64,000 nucleotides of DNA, taken from NCBI RefSeq assembly GCF_030052815.1, contig NC_079499.1:103078480-103142479 (forward strand). The letters run 5' to 3'. This DNA comes from Hevea brasiliensis (lineage: Eukaryota > Streptophyta > Magnoliopsida > Malpighiales > Euphorbiaceae). A program made the translations under genes and the position numbers. The notes below the pieces were generated by a model. The model made no database searches. It was not told the DNA's origin and saw only the letters and a list, made by a program, of their open reading frames with translations. Positions 25,401 through 35,655 of this stretch are shown here, in pieces. The stretch's first letter is position 1. Each line of letters starts with the position of its first letter.

Positions 25401-28400
25401 TTTGGGGCCTAAGGGTGGGGGTCTTACCCTTCCTTACCCTTCAACCTCAAATTAAAACTCTCTTCCAAACAAGAGTAGGAGGATACAATCTCCCACTTAC
25501 CCTTAACTCTCCCTCCTTACCCACAATCGAAACAAGTGTTAGAAATGGCAAAAGCCACTTGCGACAAGTGCCAAATTTCAAGGGATAGCATAATTGAGAC
25601 AAACAACCCTTCACACCAGCTCCATAAAGATGTTACACAAACTCTTACCTTAATTCAATCCACATGCCTGGCTGAACTCCTAATTCTATAAAACAATTTG
25701 TAAAGACTGCATGAGCTTCTCACCAAAGGAATAGCCCAATAATTAACATTTGGGAATTCCAACCTGGACTCCGACCATTGAAATGTTAGTCAGGTAGTTA
25801 ATGCGATGGGAAAAGCTACTTAATGTTGTAGAGGACTGGAACAAAACACCCATGTCCACATGTACAAACACACATATATAGATAGATAGGCAGACAGGCA
25901 GACTACAAGAGCACAAACAAATATATCCTTATTGGCAATCAATCAGACTACCTTGTCATTAGTTTGCATGCTCTCATCTGTAAATATGGCTTTGGAACAG
26001 CCTTTGGTTTGGGGCAAACTGGATTCTCCCAACAAGGTTTCTGTGTGTTCATTGAACCCAGATCCATCAGCTCCTACAATCTTTGAGTAAGTACTTTGTC
26101 CATGAATACAATTTAGCATTCTTCTGTCAGAATGCACATTAAAATAGTTCAGATGAGGGATTGCTTTTTGACTTTGTGCCTTGTCCAATGTGAACGGAAG
26201 CATGTTCAAAATTAATGGAAAGCTGACGTGGCCCTACAACCATTAAAACGGCAATCCACTATTATGCTGAAATTTTCCTTACATCAATTTAAGCAAGGAA
26301 TGCATGGCAAGCGCAATAAATATATCCCTTACAAACTGAGGGGACATAAACATAAGACACCCAAGCCAAGGAAATTTGGATACCTGAAGTTTGACTGGTT
26401 CTCCAAACCGATTTATTGAAACACGTTGTAAATGAATGCATAAAATCTGCAAGTACATGGTAGGACATCAGCATGCCTACATAAAATTAAAACGCTCCTA
26501 TACTAATACAGGAAGCAGCAACTTGGTTTCAGAGAAATAAAAGCTTGGGCAAAGTAGCAGGTAGCAGTTATTTCTTCCAAAGCTATCCTATACATAAAAA
26601 GTAAAAAAAAATTAAAAAATGAAATGCACACCAGCTTCAGAAAGCTCCTAACAATAGATAACAACATTTTTTCCAAGTAACCACCATCCCTTGGCCCATC
26701 CTAAATCATTCAGAAGCAAACAAATCTAGTTGCCTTTTCCTCTGGTTGGGAGCATTGGTTTCGTTATTTGATTCATAGAAAGATATTGGCCCATTGATAA
26801 TCATATCACTCCTAAAAAATAGCAATGCACAAGAGGCGTTACCACTGGATTTGTCAGTTACCATCAAAGTAATTAAATTCAATTTCAATGGTTCCACATG
26901 TCATTAGCACATGTGGACAAGTGCAATAAACCCAATATCAACATTGCACATGGTATTTTTTACAAGAATTCTAGTGTACTATGTGTTCTGTTAAAACTAG
27001 TAAAAAGTTCACAGTTCATACCTTTGGGCAACGAGCAATACTTAGTTGCTTTAAAGTGCGTGAAAACTTATTTGACCATGGTAGACTTTCAAGATGAGAA
27101 AGACTATGGCAGGTACAGAAATCTTGAATGCTACAACTCCTAATTTTTTCAATCTCCGTCTGAAACATGAAATCAGAACAAGTAAAAGAATAATTCCCAA
27201 AAATAGGTCCAAACAATTGTAGAACCAGACTAAGCCCAATGTAGAAGTAGACCATGTCAATAAAAAAAAAAGGTAAAAGAATAAGAATTAAGGGTCGAAA
27301 AAATTGACGAACTAGACTAGGCAACAAAAAAGGAGACAAGTTGGTTGAAAATTAAAGTAAGATGAAATAAGGGTCAGGAAAAATAAGAAGCATACAACAG
27401 GGTTCTCTTCAACATGGCCCTGGTCTGCTCCTCAGATGCCAACCGGCTAACTCTCAATAATTGAGAAGAATCTAGGTTATATAAATAGGAAGTCACCTCT
27501 TTTGCTCCTTTCAAAGATAAATACTTCATTGCAGCAATGTGCCAACAATGGCCGCAGTTGTAATTCTCAACTTGTTCAGCAGCAATGAATTGCTTCAAGC
27601 ACTCCTCCAAAGTACATCCAGCCATCTAGTATCATCATTTAAAAAATTAAAATAGGGATATACCCTCAGTTATAGTAAAAGTAACTACAGTGACAGAAAT
27701 TCAAGGAATAATTTCAAATATGCACAATACCAAAATATTGAAACCTGTGTTAACATACAATGGTAGAACCACTTTCAAGTACTGGCAAAAGAGGTAAGCT
27801 ATGAAAAAATTGAAAATTCAATGAAATCTGCAAAACAACAAAAGTGCAATTAAACCACATGGACCTATAAGTTATGAGATAGGAAGAGAATCAAAATAGT
27901 TTGCTGCATAATATAAACATAAGAAATAAAACTAGTAGAAAGGAAATAGGTTCTCAAAGGTTACTAATCTATGAACATTTAGATCATTCACCAATCACTA
28001 CAAATTTGCAAGTATTCCAGTCAGAGTACAATTCTAAATATTTATGCAAAAAAATGAAGGTAGAGAGAAATAACTTATATGCATACATTACAAATGGAAA
28101 GTCTTATATGAGGGCAGCACAAACCTGAGATGAACAGCTTTGACAAGTTAAAATGCTACTAAGAATTCCATCAAATGGTCCAAAAAAGTGTTGTTGCCAC
28201 CTCTCTTGTTCATTCAGTATTTCCCTCCTCCTTGGAGCAAGAATCCTATAATTAGGAGAAGCAAAAGCATCTGCTAGAGAACTCTCATTTGGAGGATAAG
28301 AATCTGAAAATTCTTCTCTTAAAGAGGATAACAGATGAAGAAATGCTTCTTCAGCATCCTATGCATGGAAATAACAAAAATAGTCATTGGAACGTAATTT

Positions 28401-29814
28401 GCTTGCTCAAAGAGTTCTGAAAAAGCAATGACCTGTTGGCTTGTTAAACTGAAATTTTGAATATAGTCAGCCATTGCAAGCATCACCTTCCGCGGATTTA
28501 ACACAACTCTTTGTTCACCAAATGAAGATAGTTCTATAGAAATGGAGAATTCACTAATTAGATTACAATGATCATGTTTAATATAATCACAGAAGTTCCA
28601 GTAAAAAAATTTTGAAGTTTAATAGTAATTCAGAGTCTAAGTTGTTTTTCAGGAACCACGCAAGGAATTTAGCAGAAATCATTCAAAGAAATCTTATAGT
28701 GAACCTGGAAGCATGGAAAACAAATTTCTGACATTGAATAAATAATTATTCATAATACTGATATTTGGAAAACTAAGATAATTTCCTGTTCTCTAATAGC
28801 ATGGACCACGAGTGCTTTGAATAATTTCAAAATGAATATCGTCAATAAAAAATTTTATAAAAAAAAAAAAGTCGAAAGAATGGAGTAAGGTGTTATAAGA
28901 ACAAAAATTCCCTGCAATACTTCAACGGTAAGTTGTAAGGCACAGCCATACCCAGCAAAGCAACACAAACAGGAAACCTCCACTGGCACTCCTTTAGATT
29001 TTTTTTTCCCTAAAATCTCTTAATTTATGTTATTTCATCTTTTACCTTCTAATAAAGCAGCCAAAGCAACTGTAAGGTGCAAACTTTCACTCCACTCTCC
29101 ATTGGCAGCTGATGCAAAATCCTCTATTACCTTTTGAAGAAAAGGTTGGAAATATGAACAGCTAGCTAGAGCCTGTTAAGTGGTTACAGGAAAAGAAGAA
29201 AATCATTATAGTTTCTCCAATTGAAGAACAAAATACATATTTATGTTCTATTTGGCTACTAACAATTATAAACCAAAAGTCAAAACTTTCAGTTCAAATA
29301 GCTTAAAAGCTGAAAATCCCATTCAATACCTTTGACAGCATTTGTTTACAAAATGTAAAAGTTAACTAAGCACCAATATGAATTAAATGAAGTTCTATCT
29401 TCCATCAGAAACAAAGAAAAGGCCAAAAAAAAACTTCACGATTGGACATATCTAATTTTTTCATTTTCTATTAAATTTTCTCATTAGCTATGCAGAATTT
29501 AATTCATCCAATGCGGATATTAAATACCCACAAGCCAAAAGCGATCGTACCTGTAATATGACATTCAAAAAGCAATTATTCCCAAGATTTTGCAAGCCAG
29601 GAACGAAGTAGAGCTTCTCCAGACGATTTTCTCTCTGAGCCAACCAAGGTAAGCGAGTTAAATTCCCCAAGTTGCGGTCTCTTACTAAAGCCAAAAGCAA
29701 ACCAGCAACACCCAGAACACCAGCCACAGATATGTGAAACCCAGAAGCCGAAACCCACTTCACATGAAACAAAGATTTGTACCCATACTTGAGATTGCAG
29801 ATTACTGATTTCAT
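22435..29814 (-). CDS. UBP27: Ubiquitin carboxyl-terminal hydrolase, UBP27 type, 10 exons, 559 aa
   Basis: This is a cysteine protease of the USP/UBP family that removes ubiquitin. Minus-strand exons: 29551-29814, 29046-29172, 28433-28533, 28125-28358, 27759-27827, 27497-27625, 27022-27159, 26384-26446, 25952-26233, 22435-22707; all GT-AG and in frame. An N-terminal membrane segment lies at about residues 24-44 (HISVAGVLGVAGLLLALV). The Cys box GLQNLGNNCFLN carries Cys81. CQSC and NCGHC pairs can form the zinc ribbon in the fingers. The His box GGGHYTVYR carries His500, followed by an Asp near 532. Arabidopsis UBP27, as I recall, is anchored in the mitochondrial outer membrane and is about 490 aa. 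Much of the extra length falls in exon 9 (94 codons, low-complexity insert). The last intron is 3.2 kb and repeat-filled. Confidence 0.93.
23658..24400. mobile_element. Long inverted-repeat (foldback) element in UBP27 last intron
   Basis: The left arm (23658 to about 23945) and the right arm read in reverse (24400 to about 24090) match in blocks: ttaggccctttaag against aggcctattttggtcctta, then aataatagtca, caaataagtc, and farther in taaattcagccaaggtcgtgca against taaatccagctaaggccgtgca. Arms of about 280 bp with a short centre suggest a non-autonomous MULE or foldback element. I could not define a clean target duplication. Confidence 0.7.
25144..25287 (+). mobile_element. 5'-truncated LINE 3' end with 19-bp TSD in UBP27 intron
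   Basis: This 144-bp piece is the same 3' UTR and (TTGAG)n tail as the fragment at 7237-7637, here on the plus strand and so antisense to UBP27. Perfect 19-bp duplications (tatcctacttttaaaaata) flank it at 25125-25143 and 25288-25306. Confidence 0.92.
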
Positions 29815-30683
29815 TGCTTTTCCTTTTTCTACTTCGACTTTCGTTTCAAGAAAACAGCAGTGTTAAAAAAAGGCACCAAAAACAACTAAAATATATTTTT
29901 ATGATTATTTATATTAAAATATTATATTTTTTTCATTTTTTAAATAATAATACAAATTTTAAAATATTAAAAAAGTAATTTTGACAAATTAATTGATGAT
30001 TAAATCCTCAATTATAGAAACTCTTTCCTCCCTCAATATTTTCTTTTTCAATTTGTTGATTTTGTAGATATTTATAAAATTTTATGTTATTTTCTTTTTT
30101 TATGATAGTGATACAAATTTATAGTTTTAAATAGATTAGTATAATTTATTAGATAAAAATTAGAATTTTATACTTTTTTGTGATTTAATTTATTCTGTAT
30201 TATATTTTAATTCACATAGGTGTATGTCCATATGTTTATTTTAATAAATAAATAAATATTGAATAATTTTTAATTATCTTTTCAAATTGTGAAAATTTAA
30301 ACATTTAAATATTAATTTTAATAATTATTATAATAACTCAATAAATAATTTGTTATTCTCTTAGTTATGTCCATTTTATTTACATTCATTTAATTTAAAC
30401 TGTAACTACTAATTTTAAAGATTTATTTTGAAATTGCTCATTTATCAAAATAATTAAAAAAAATGTTGAAATGAATTAAAATGAGGAAAAAATATCCATT
30501 GATAAATGGATTGACTATAACAAATTTGATATCTTGTTGCATAAATTAATTTATAAAATAAGAGAATATTAAAAACACTTCATATTATAAATTATATGAA
30601 GTGAATCTAATTATATTATTTTTACATATTACACAAGTATCCCAATTCAATAGATTAAAATTAAATGAATTAAAACTAAGGCT
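29815..30683. other. UBP27 upstream region, AT-rich
   Basis: The first 80 bp before the UBP27 ATG are less AT-rich and probably 5' UTR. Beyond that the DNA is long A/T runs. I see no clear TATA or site-II element and no gene. Confidence 0.4.
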
Positions 30684-31550
30684 TAGGGGTGAAATCGAAT
30701 CTCGTCGAGCTGATCTTTGTCTTGTTTAGGCTCGGCTCATGAATATATGTTTCAGGCTCGAGCTCGATTCGAGCTTTAATATTAAAGTTCAAGCTCGATT
30801 TGTTTGCAATATGTTCAATTCGAATTCAATTCAAAATCAACTCGATTTAAGCTCGTTTGTCGAGCTCTAGTTTGAACTCATGTCAAGCTCGATAAGTTTA
30901 ATCTTGAACTTGTTTCGGCAAGCAAGCTCGATAAGCTTGAGCTCAAGCTTAATTACTTTCAAAATAAATTACTACATGAGTCTATAGTCATTCATAATAT
31001 AAATTAATAAGAAAAAAAAAAAGAGATAAAATAGATTAAAAAAATTTTGGTATTTTTCTATTTTTATATTTAATTTATTTAAATAAGTTTAAAAGAATTA
31101 AATAGGTTACATTATTTATATTTTATAAATATATTTTTTATTTTAATTATATCATAAATTTATATAATAATATAATATTTAATAATATATCATTTTATAT
31201 TTAATGCAAATAAATGAATCTACTCACGGACTTATAAATGAGCCCATTAACAAACTTATTTACAAGTTTATAAACGAGCATATTCACTAACTTAATTAAC
31301 GAATTAATTTGTAAGCTTGTTCAATGAGCCAATTCGTAAGCTTATTCAATGTGTTAGCTCTTAAGCCTATTAACAAGCCGAACTCGAGCTCAAACCAAAT
31401 ATGACTAATTTCGAGCTCGACTCGTTTAATAAATAAGCCTAAAATTCGAGTTCAAGTTCGACTCGTTTAGAAAATGAGCCAAATCGAACCAAGCTTTTTT
31501 CGAGTCAAATCTCGAGTAGCTCACAAGCGGCTTAATTCATTTACACTCTA
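30684..31550. mobile_element. hAT-like MITE with GAGCTCGA-rich inverted ends
   Basis: The left end taggggtgaaatcgaat is roughly mirrored by the right end attcatttacactcta. The arms are filled with complementary gctcgattcgagctt / aagctcgattt blocks, giving a long imperfect fold-back with an AT-rich centre. Flanking octamers ctaaggct (30676-30683) and ctaagctt (31551-31558) match at six of eight sites, as expected of an old hAT-type duplication. No reading frame is present. Confidence 0.65.
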
Positions 31551-32162
31551 CTAAGCTTGAAACACTCCATCCACCATAATCAGAGTCGAACATTTAATCT
31601 CACTTAAGTAAATCTAATTACATTATTTCTAATTCATCTTTATTAACATTTTTAAAAAAAATTATCAAGGACAACTAAATAGATTAAAATACTTGCACAA
31701 CTCGCTAAAACAAGAGAGCAAAAATACAATCATTACCCTCAAAAAATTAATTTATATTTATTACCTTAGAAAGCAATAAATATTTTAAATATTCTTCTCA
31801 TTTTATAAGCAGCAGCAGGAAATCCACAGCAATGGCAATGTCATCGACTCATTGTTATTCATTGTTATGTTAAATTAACTTGCATTGATTTCCTCCCCGC
31901 ATCAGATTCTTGATTTTTTCACTTTTATCATCTTTATCATCCTTACTGATCAAAAGCCACTTAAGTCATTGTCCAGTCGTACAACTTCACTTGAGAATAA
32001 AACTTAAATTTTGTTTCTAAATTCCATCGTACGGTCAAGCTGCGCCAGGTTCTTTGGAATCTACGGATGCAATGGCAACCTGAAATATAACAGCTTCAGC
32101 TTTAATGGCAGAAATTGTCATCCACACTCGAATACAATATCAGCAAAAGATTAAAACCAATG
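31551..32162. other. Spacer and probable 3' end of the snoRNA transcript
   Basis: AT-rich to about 31800, then more balanced. On the minus strand a tttcag acceptor-like site at about 32080 precedes a short block ending near 32040, which may be the last exon of the snoRNA host RNA. There is no supported protein. Confidence 0.35.
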
Positions 32163-32250
32163 TGCCTCAGAATTGCAGAATGACAGCAAGGCATTAAAGC
32201 CATTCAGTCCCGAAAGATGGTAATTTGGTATAATGATATCATCATTGGCA
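32163..32250 (-). ncRNA. Box C/D snoRNA, snR39b/snoR39BY type
   Basis: The minus strand has box C ATGATGA (32245-32239) and box D CTGA (32170-32167), with a closing stem TGCC/GGCA right outside them. The guide before box D, TTCTGCAATT, is complementary to 5.8S rRNA AATTGCAGAA; the fifth base before box D is C and pairs with a G that I count as G79 of plant 5.8S. An internal D' box CTGA follows ACCATCTTTCGGG, complementary to 25S CCCGAAAGATGGT; the fifth base there also pairs with a G, the site served by yeast snR39b. Plants are known to have snoR39BY with this 25S/5.8S pairing. Two independent guides plus boxes and stem make this a firm call. Confidence 0.88.
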
Positions 32251-32399
32251 ACATTGTATAACCAAACCACCAAACAAAGCAGTAGTAATGCAAATACAAG
32301 TCTCATATAAGGTCCCATGAGCACTACTGTTGCCTGTTTACTTTTGAATTTACAAACACATCAAAACATCTATTTGTTTGTCCATTTAGATAACAATGC

Positions 32400-32515
32400 C
32401 TGACTCATGGCCAGTCCCAAATTGTAACGGCGACGATGCCGCTACACAAGGCGATGGAATATGAGTCCTGCTCTTCTCGCGGAGGAGCTCCACCTAAAAT
32501 TGGAGGAGGACCTCA
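32400..32515 (-). other. Structured GC-richer segment, possible further RNA of the cluster
   Basis: On the minus strand GAGGTCCT pairs with AGGACTC about 45 nt later, enclosing an inner stem CTCC/GGAG. A second small hairpin CGGC-ATCGTC-GCCG is followed by ACA. This resembles an H/ACA layout, but the H box is not convincing, so no RNA is named. Confidence 0.25.
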
Positions 32516-32909
32516 ACGCATCAGAGAATTTCTATCTGACGTTTACTTATGGAATATACAAACATTGATTTCTTGTTTGCTGCAACTCAAGTAAAGGATT
32601 TCTTCATGGAAATCCCCCGCCAGATCATAATTCAAAACAGAGGGTAAAATTATAACCATATTCGTAAAGAGAATATTATAAAATAATTGATAGCTTCATT
32701 AAAATGAATTATTTAGCCAAAAAAAAAATTAAATTCTAATGATACATTCAATAACAAGAAGAATTTTGTTGAAAGTAAATTCCAAAATCACACACTGCCT
32801 TGGCCAACAACCAAACAAAACGATAACAGGCAACTTCTGAAACGATTCTGAAACTTCAATTTCCAAACAAAAACTTAAAACACATACTGAAGCCTACCAC
32901 GGGAATTGG

Positions 32910-33007
32910 GTTTCAGACATCCAAGGAAGGATAAAGCAGCACAAGCTCTCAAGCCTGGTGAAGGCGAAAGCTCTTAGGTGGCCACTGCGAATGTTTTGAG
33001 AAACAAG
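32910..33007 (-). pseudogene. U14 snoRNA copy lacking box C
   Basis: It keeps the U14 18S-binding elements (ACATTCGCAGT and CCTTCCTTGGATGT) and box D CTGA (32916-32913), and matches the copy at 33337-33458 across about 95 nt. Homology stops just after CTTGTTTC on its 5' side; the box C TGATGATGA present in the other copy is replaced by unrelated sequence. Without box C it should not be processed as a box C/D RNA. Confidence 0.8.
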
Positions 33008-33336
33008 TAACAGGCCAATTTCCCAAGTATTGAATAGCACATACATATATTTCTTTTTTGAAAAGTATACAAAAAAAAAATAAAATGTGCCTAGAAACTG
33101 TACTACAAAATGTATTTCTTAAATTATGAGTTGGAAATCATACTCAACTACAAATATTAAAGTGATTCAACCAACAAAAATTCCTTCAAAACATATATTC
33201 AAAGATCACAAATCCAGTAGACGCACGATCATCAAATGACCTCAAACAACAAGACCACAACAGTATTAGATGGGTACCTCCCAACCACAAACAACGACAG
33301 TTACATGCAATTCAAAAGGTTATCCAACGCATACAA

Positions 33337-33458
33337 GTTTCAGACATCCAAGGAAGGATTAGAGCAGCACAAGCTCTCAAGCCCGGCGAAGGCGAAAGCT
33401 CTTAGGCGGCCACTGCGAATGTTTTGAGAAACAAGCCTCTGGATTTGTCATCATCAAC
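33337..33458 (-). ncRNA. U14: U14 box C/D snoRNA
   Basis: U14 acts in 18S rRNA processing and guides a 2'-O-methyl mark. The minus strand shows box C TGATGATGA (33456-33448) and box D CTGA (33343-33340). Domain A, CATTCGCAGT, is complementary to 18S ACTGCGAATG. Domain B, CCTTCCTTGGATGT, directly before box D, is complementary to 18S ACATCCAAGGAAGG; the fifth base before box D is G and pairs with the C that U14 is known to modify. Both domains are the family signature from yeast to human. The closing stem is short (GTT/AAC). Length of about 120 nt suits plant U14. A spurious 63-codon frame lies on the opposite strand. Confidence 0.92.
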
Positions 33459-33639
33459 GTTAAGCAATAATATTATAATATAAAGCAATCGTCAAAATTA
33501 CAAAAAGAATACTAAAATACAAAATACTGACACTATATATATAAAATAAAATATATTCCACCCTTCAATGATCAGCAAGAAACCAAAGAATACGGCTGAC
33601 AAAGTGATACAGATGGATTTAATTAAATATCAGGGACTC

Positions 33640-33730
33640 GTTCATCCCTGAAGCACTCCAAATCCTGCTAAAGGGGCAGACGTATAGTCCCCATCTGGTG
33701 TTAGAGATATATCCAACATCGTACAAAGAA
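33640..33730 (-). other. Unassigned balanced-composition block in the snoRNA cluster
   Basis: This segment lies between the U14 gene and the promoter. Its minus strand has short stems (GTT...AAC, CAGA...TCTG) and a 25-codon frame beginning MLDISLTPDG. It could be an exon of the host RNA or another snoRNA. Boxes are not clear enough to decide. Confidence 0.25.
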
Positions 33731-34067
33731 ATCAAATCTCTCATTTACAATTTCATAACAGACCCATGATCACAAATAAACCAAAAGAAGGTAAGAAACT
33801 AAAAGTTTGCAGTGAACATAACATTCCAAATCAGAAAGAAACAAACCACCGGAAGAAAGATCTAATCAAACCAGAATTATGACTCGCAAAAAGATATCCA
33901 ATTATACGGGTTTAAAAAGGAGAAACAGCAATAAACAATTGAAACAACAGCATTAAAAGCAGAGAGAGATGAAGCATTATACAGGCTTCACCCCGATCGA
34001 TCGATCAATCAACCAATGGAGCATTGAAAAAAAATCCCAAACAATCAAACACACACTAAACCTTCAT

Positions 34068-34140
34068 ACACCTGAGCAAAGATCGAGTTCTGCTACCAGC
34101 AGGAGATCGACGATGTCAGGAGAGAGAGAGACATAGAGAG
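34068..34140 (-). other. Probable 5' exon of the snoRNA host transcript
   Basis: A CT-rich leader on the minus strand runs into GATCTTTGCTCAG followed by the donor-like GTGTATG at 34072. The only ATG in it opens a 13-codon frame. This suits a spliced, largely non-coding host RNA. Confidence 0.4.
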
Positions 34141-34147
34141 AGAGATG

Positions 34148-34273
34148 CAAAATATATAGGGAGAGGTTAGGGTTTTAGCCTAGGGTTTTGTAAGGTTGAC
34201 GGCTGTGATTTGTTGAATGGAACAACGTAGATGGATTACATCCTAGCAGCTGTCAAGTAAAATGGGCTGGGCT
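34148..34273 (-). promoter_or_regulatory. Telo-box, site-II and TATA promoter of the snoRNA cluster
   Basis: Reading the minus strand there are two overlapping TGGGCT site-II motifs (on the plus strand at 34263-34273), two AAACCCTA telo boxes (34081-type motif at 34181-34188 and 34168-34175) and CCTATATATTTTG (34148-34161). Telo-box plus site-II is the known arrangement in plant ribosomal-protein and snoRNA gene promoters, which supports a co-transcribed snoRNA unit downstream. Confidence 0.7.
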
Positions 34274-34289
34274 TCCCTCCCCATGAATC

Positions 34290-35650
34290 AACTTGTTTGG
34301 ACATTATGGGCTTAAAAGCTAGCCCTTGTCTTTACAATTGTCAAATTTCTCTGGTCAAAAGAGAAATACCAATCATTCACAGAGTAGCGGGCTTATAAAT
34401 TTTTATTGTTGTTACGGTTATTATTAAAATATGCATTTTTTAACATTTTAATTATAAAATATTAAAATCTAATATACTTTAGTTACAATAATTTAAAATA
34501 ATTAAATAATATTTAAAATTATATTTATATTTAAAATTATATTAATCATAAAGAAATTCTTTTTACCTCCCAACTATAAGTTTAAAAGAATTTGCAATTT
34601 AGAAAAAAAAACATTTTTGATATTGATATGGTACGTCCTAAAATCGAATTACTTCTTGAAGGGCTCAAATCTTTTATATTCAAGGTGGAAATAGAATTGT
34701 CATTTAAGGCATTCAAACATAATGTGTTTGGACAAGATACAAAATATTTGGATAAAATACAAAGAGTTCAAATAAAACTAGGAACGAAACCATTGAAAGA
34801 ATTTTGAAGAATCGGCTCAAATAAAGTTTGAATAAAAACTAGCTCGGATTAAGTTCGAATAAGAAAAAATTATCTTAGAAATTGGACACAAATTATTAAG
34901 CTGGATATATAAAATACATGATTTTCAATTCTAGCAGGAAAAGGAGGTAAATAAATACTTAATTTACAGTAAGTAAATAAAATTTTATATTGTGTTTTAT
35001 AAATTGCTTCGGCACTGTTTTCGTCAAGAATGTCACTAAATAATGTGCTGTATTTCCATAATATATAAAAAAATATTCAGATATGAGTTGATAAGATCTC
35101 GAATATTGTGAAAATGTATTATCTTTTACTCTATAAATAGGAGTTATGACACTTTTCCAAGGAATGCAATTCATTCCTCTCATTCTTTCTCAGTATTTAC
35201 TTTATATTCTTTGGCATTTACTGATTTGAGTATCAGAGTGACCTTTCTTTTACATTTATTAATTTAAGTGTCGAAGTAGTCTTACTTGAGCCATCGACCT
35301 CACATTTCTTTCCGTTTGACTTATTGAGAGTTTAATCACTAACTTGAGAATTACAAGTAACATTAGATACTAAAAAAAATTACTATTTTAAAATTATTGA
35401 AAATTAATTGAAATTTTATTTTGTTATTTAGAATTTTTAATATGTTAAATTTAATTCTAAATAAATTTTAATATTCCCTTTTTAACATATTTAAAAATGT
35501 AAAATTTAAACATCAAATTTAAATTAATTTTCAATATTTTTATATTAAAATAATTAAAATCGTAAATTTTCTACAATAATTTTAATAATGATATTAATAA
35601 ACTCTAAATTTTTTTTACTGTCCTATGCATTGAGAGCCAAAATGTGCTGC
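34290..35650. other. Intergenic with a probable LTR remnant (about 34880-35365)
   Basis: A TATA box (ctataaataggag, about 35132) is followed by tgatttgagtatcagagtga (about 35221) and a second aatttaagtgtcgaagtag. These phrases recur in plant LTR R/U5 regions. No ends or duplications were found. The rest is AT-rich. Confidence 0.4.
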
Positions 35651-35655
35651 ATTAG

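Noticed and set aside
32505..32615. Box C/D snoRNA ending at CTCTGATG
   Set aside because: The only box C candidate, CATGAAGA, is weak, there is no closing stem, and the guide fits no rRNA segment I know.
33236..33427. 63-codon open frame on the plus strand
   Set aside because: It runs antisense through the U14 snoRNA gene and its apparent order comes from the conserved RNA, not from a protein.
33567..33640. Further box C/D snoRNA (GATGAAC ... CTGA with CTTCA/TGAAG stem)
   Set aside because: Box C is off consensus, the stem is not adjacent to the boxes, and I could not match the guide to an rRNA.
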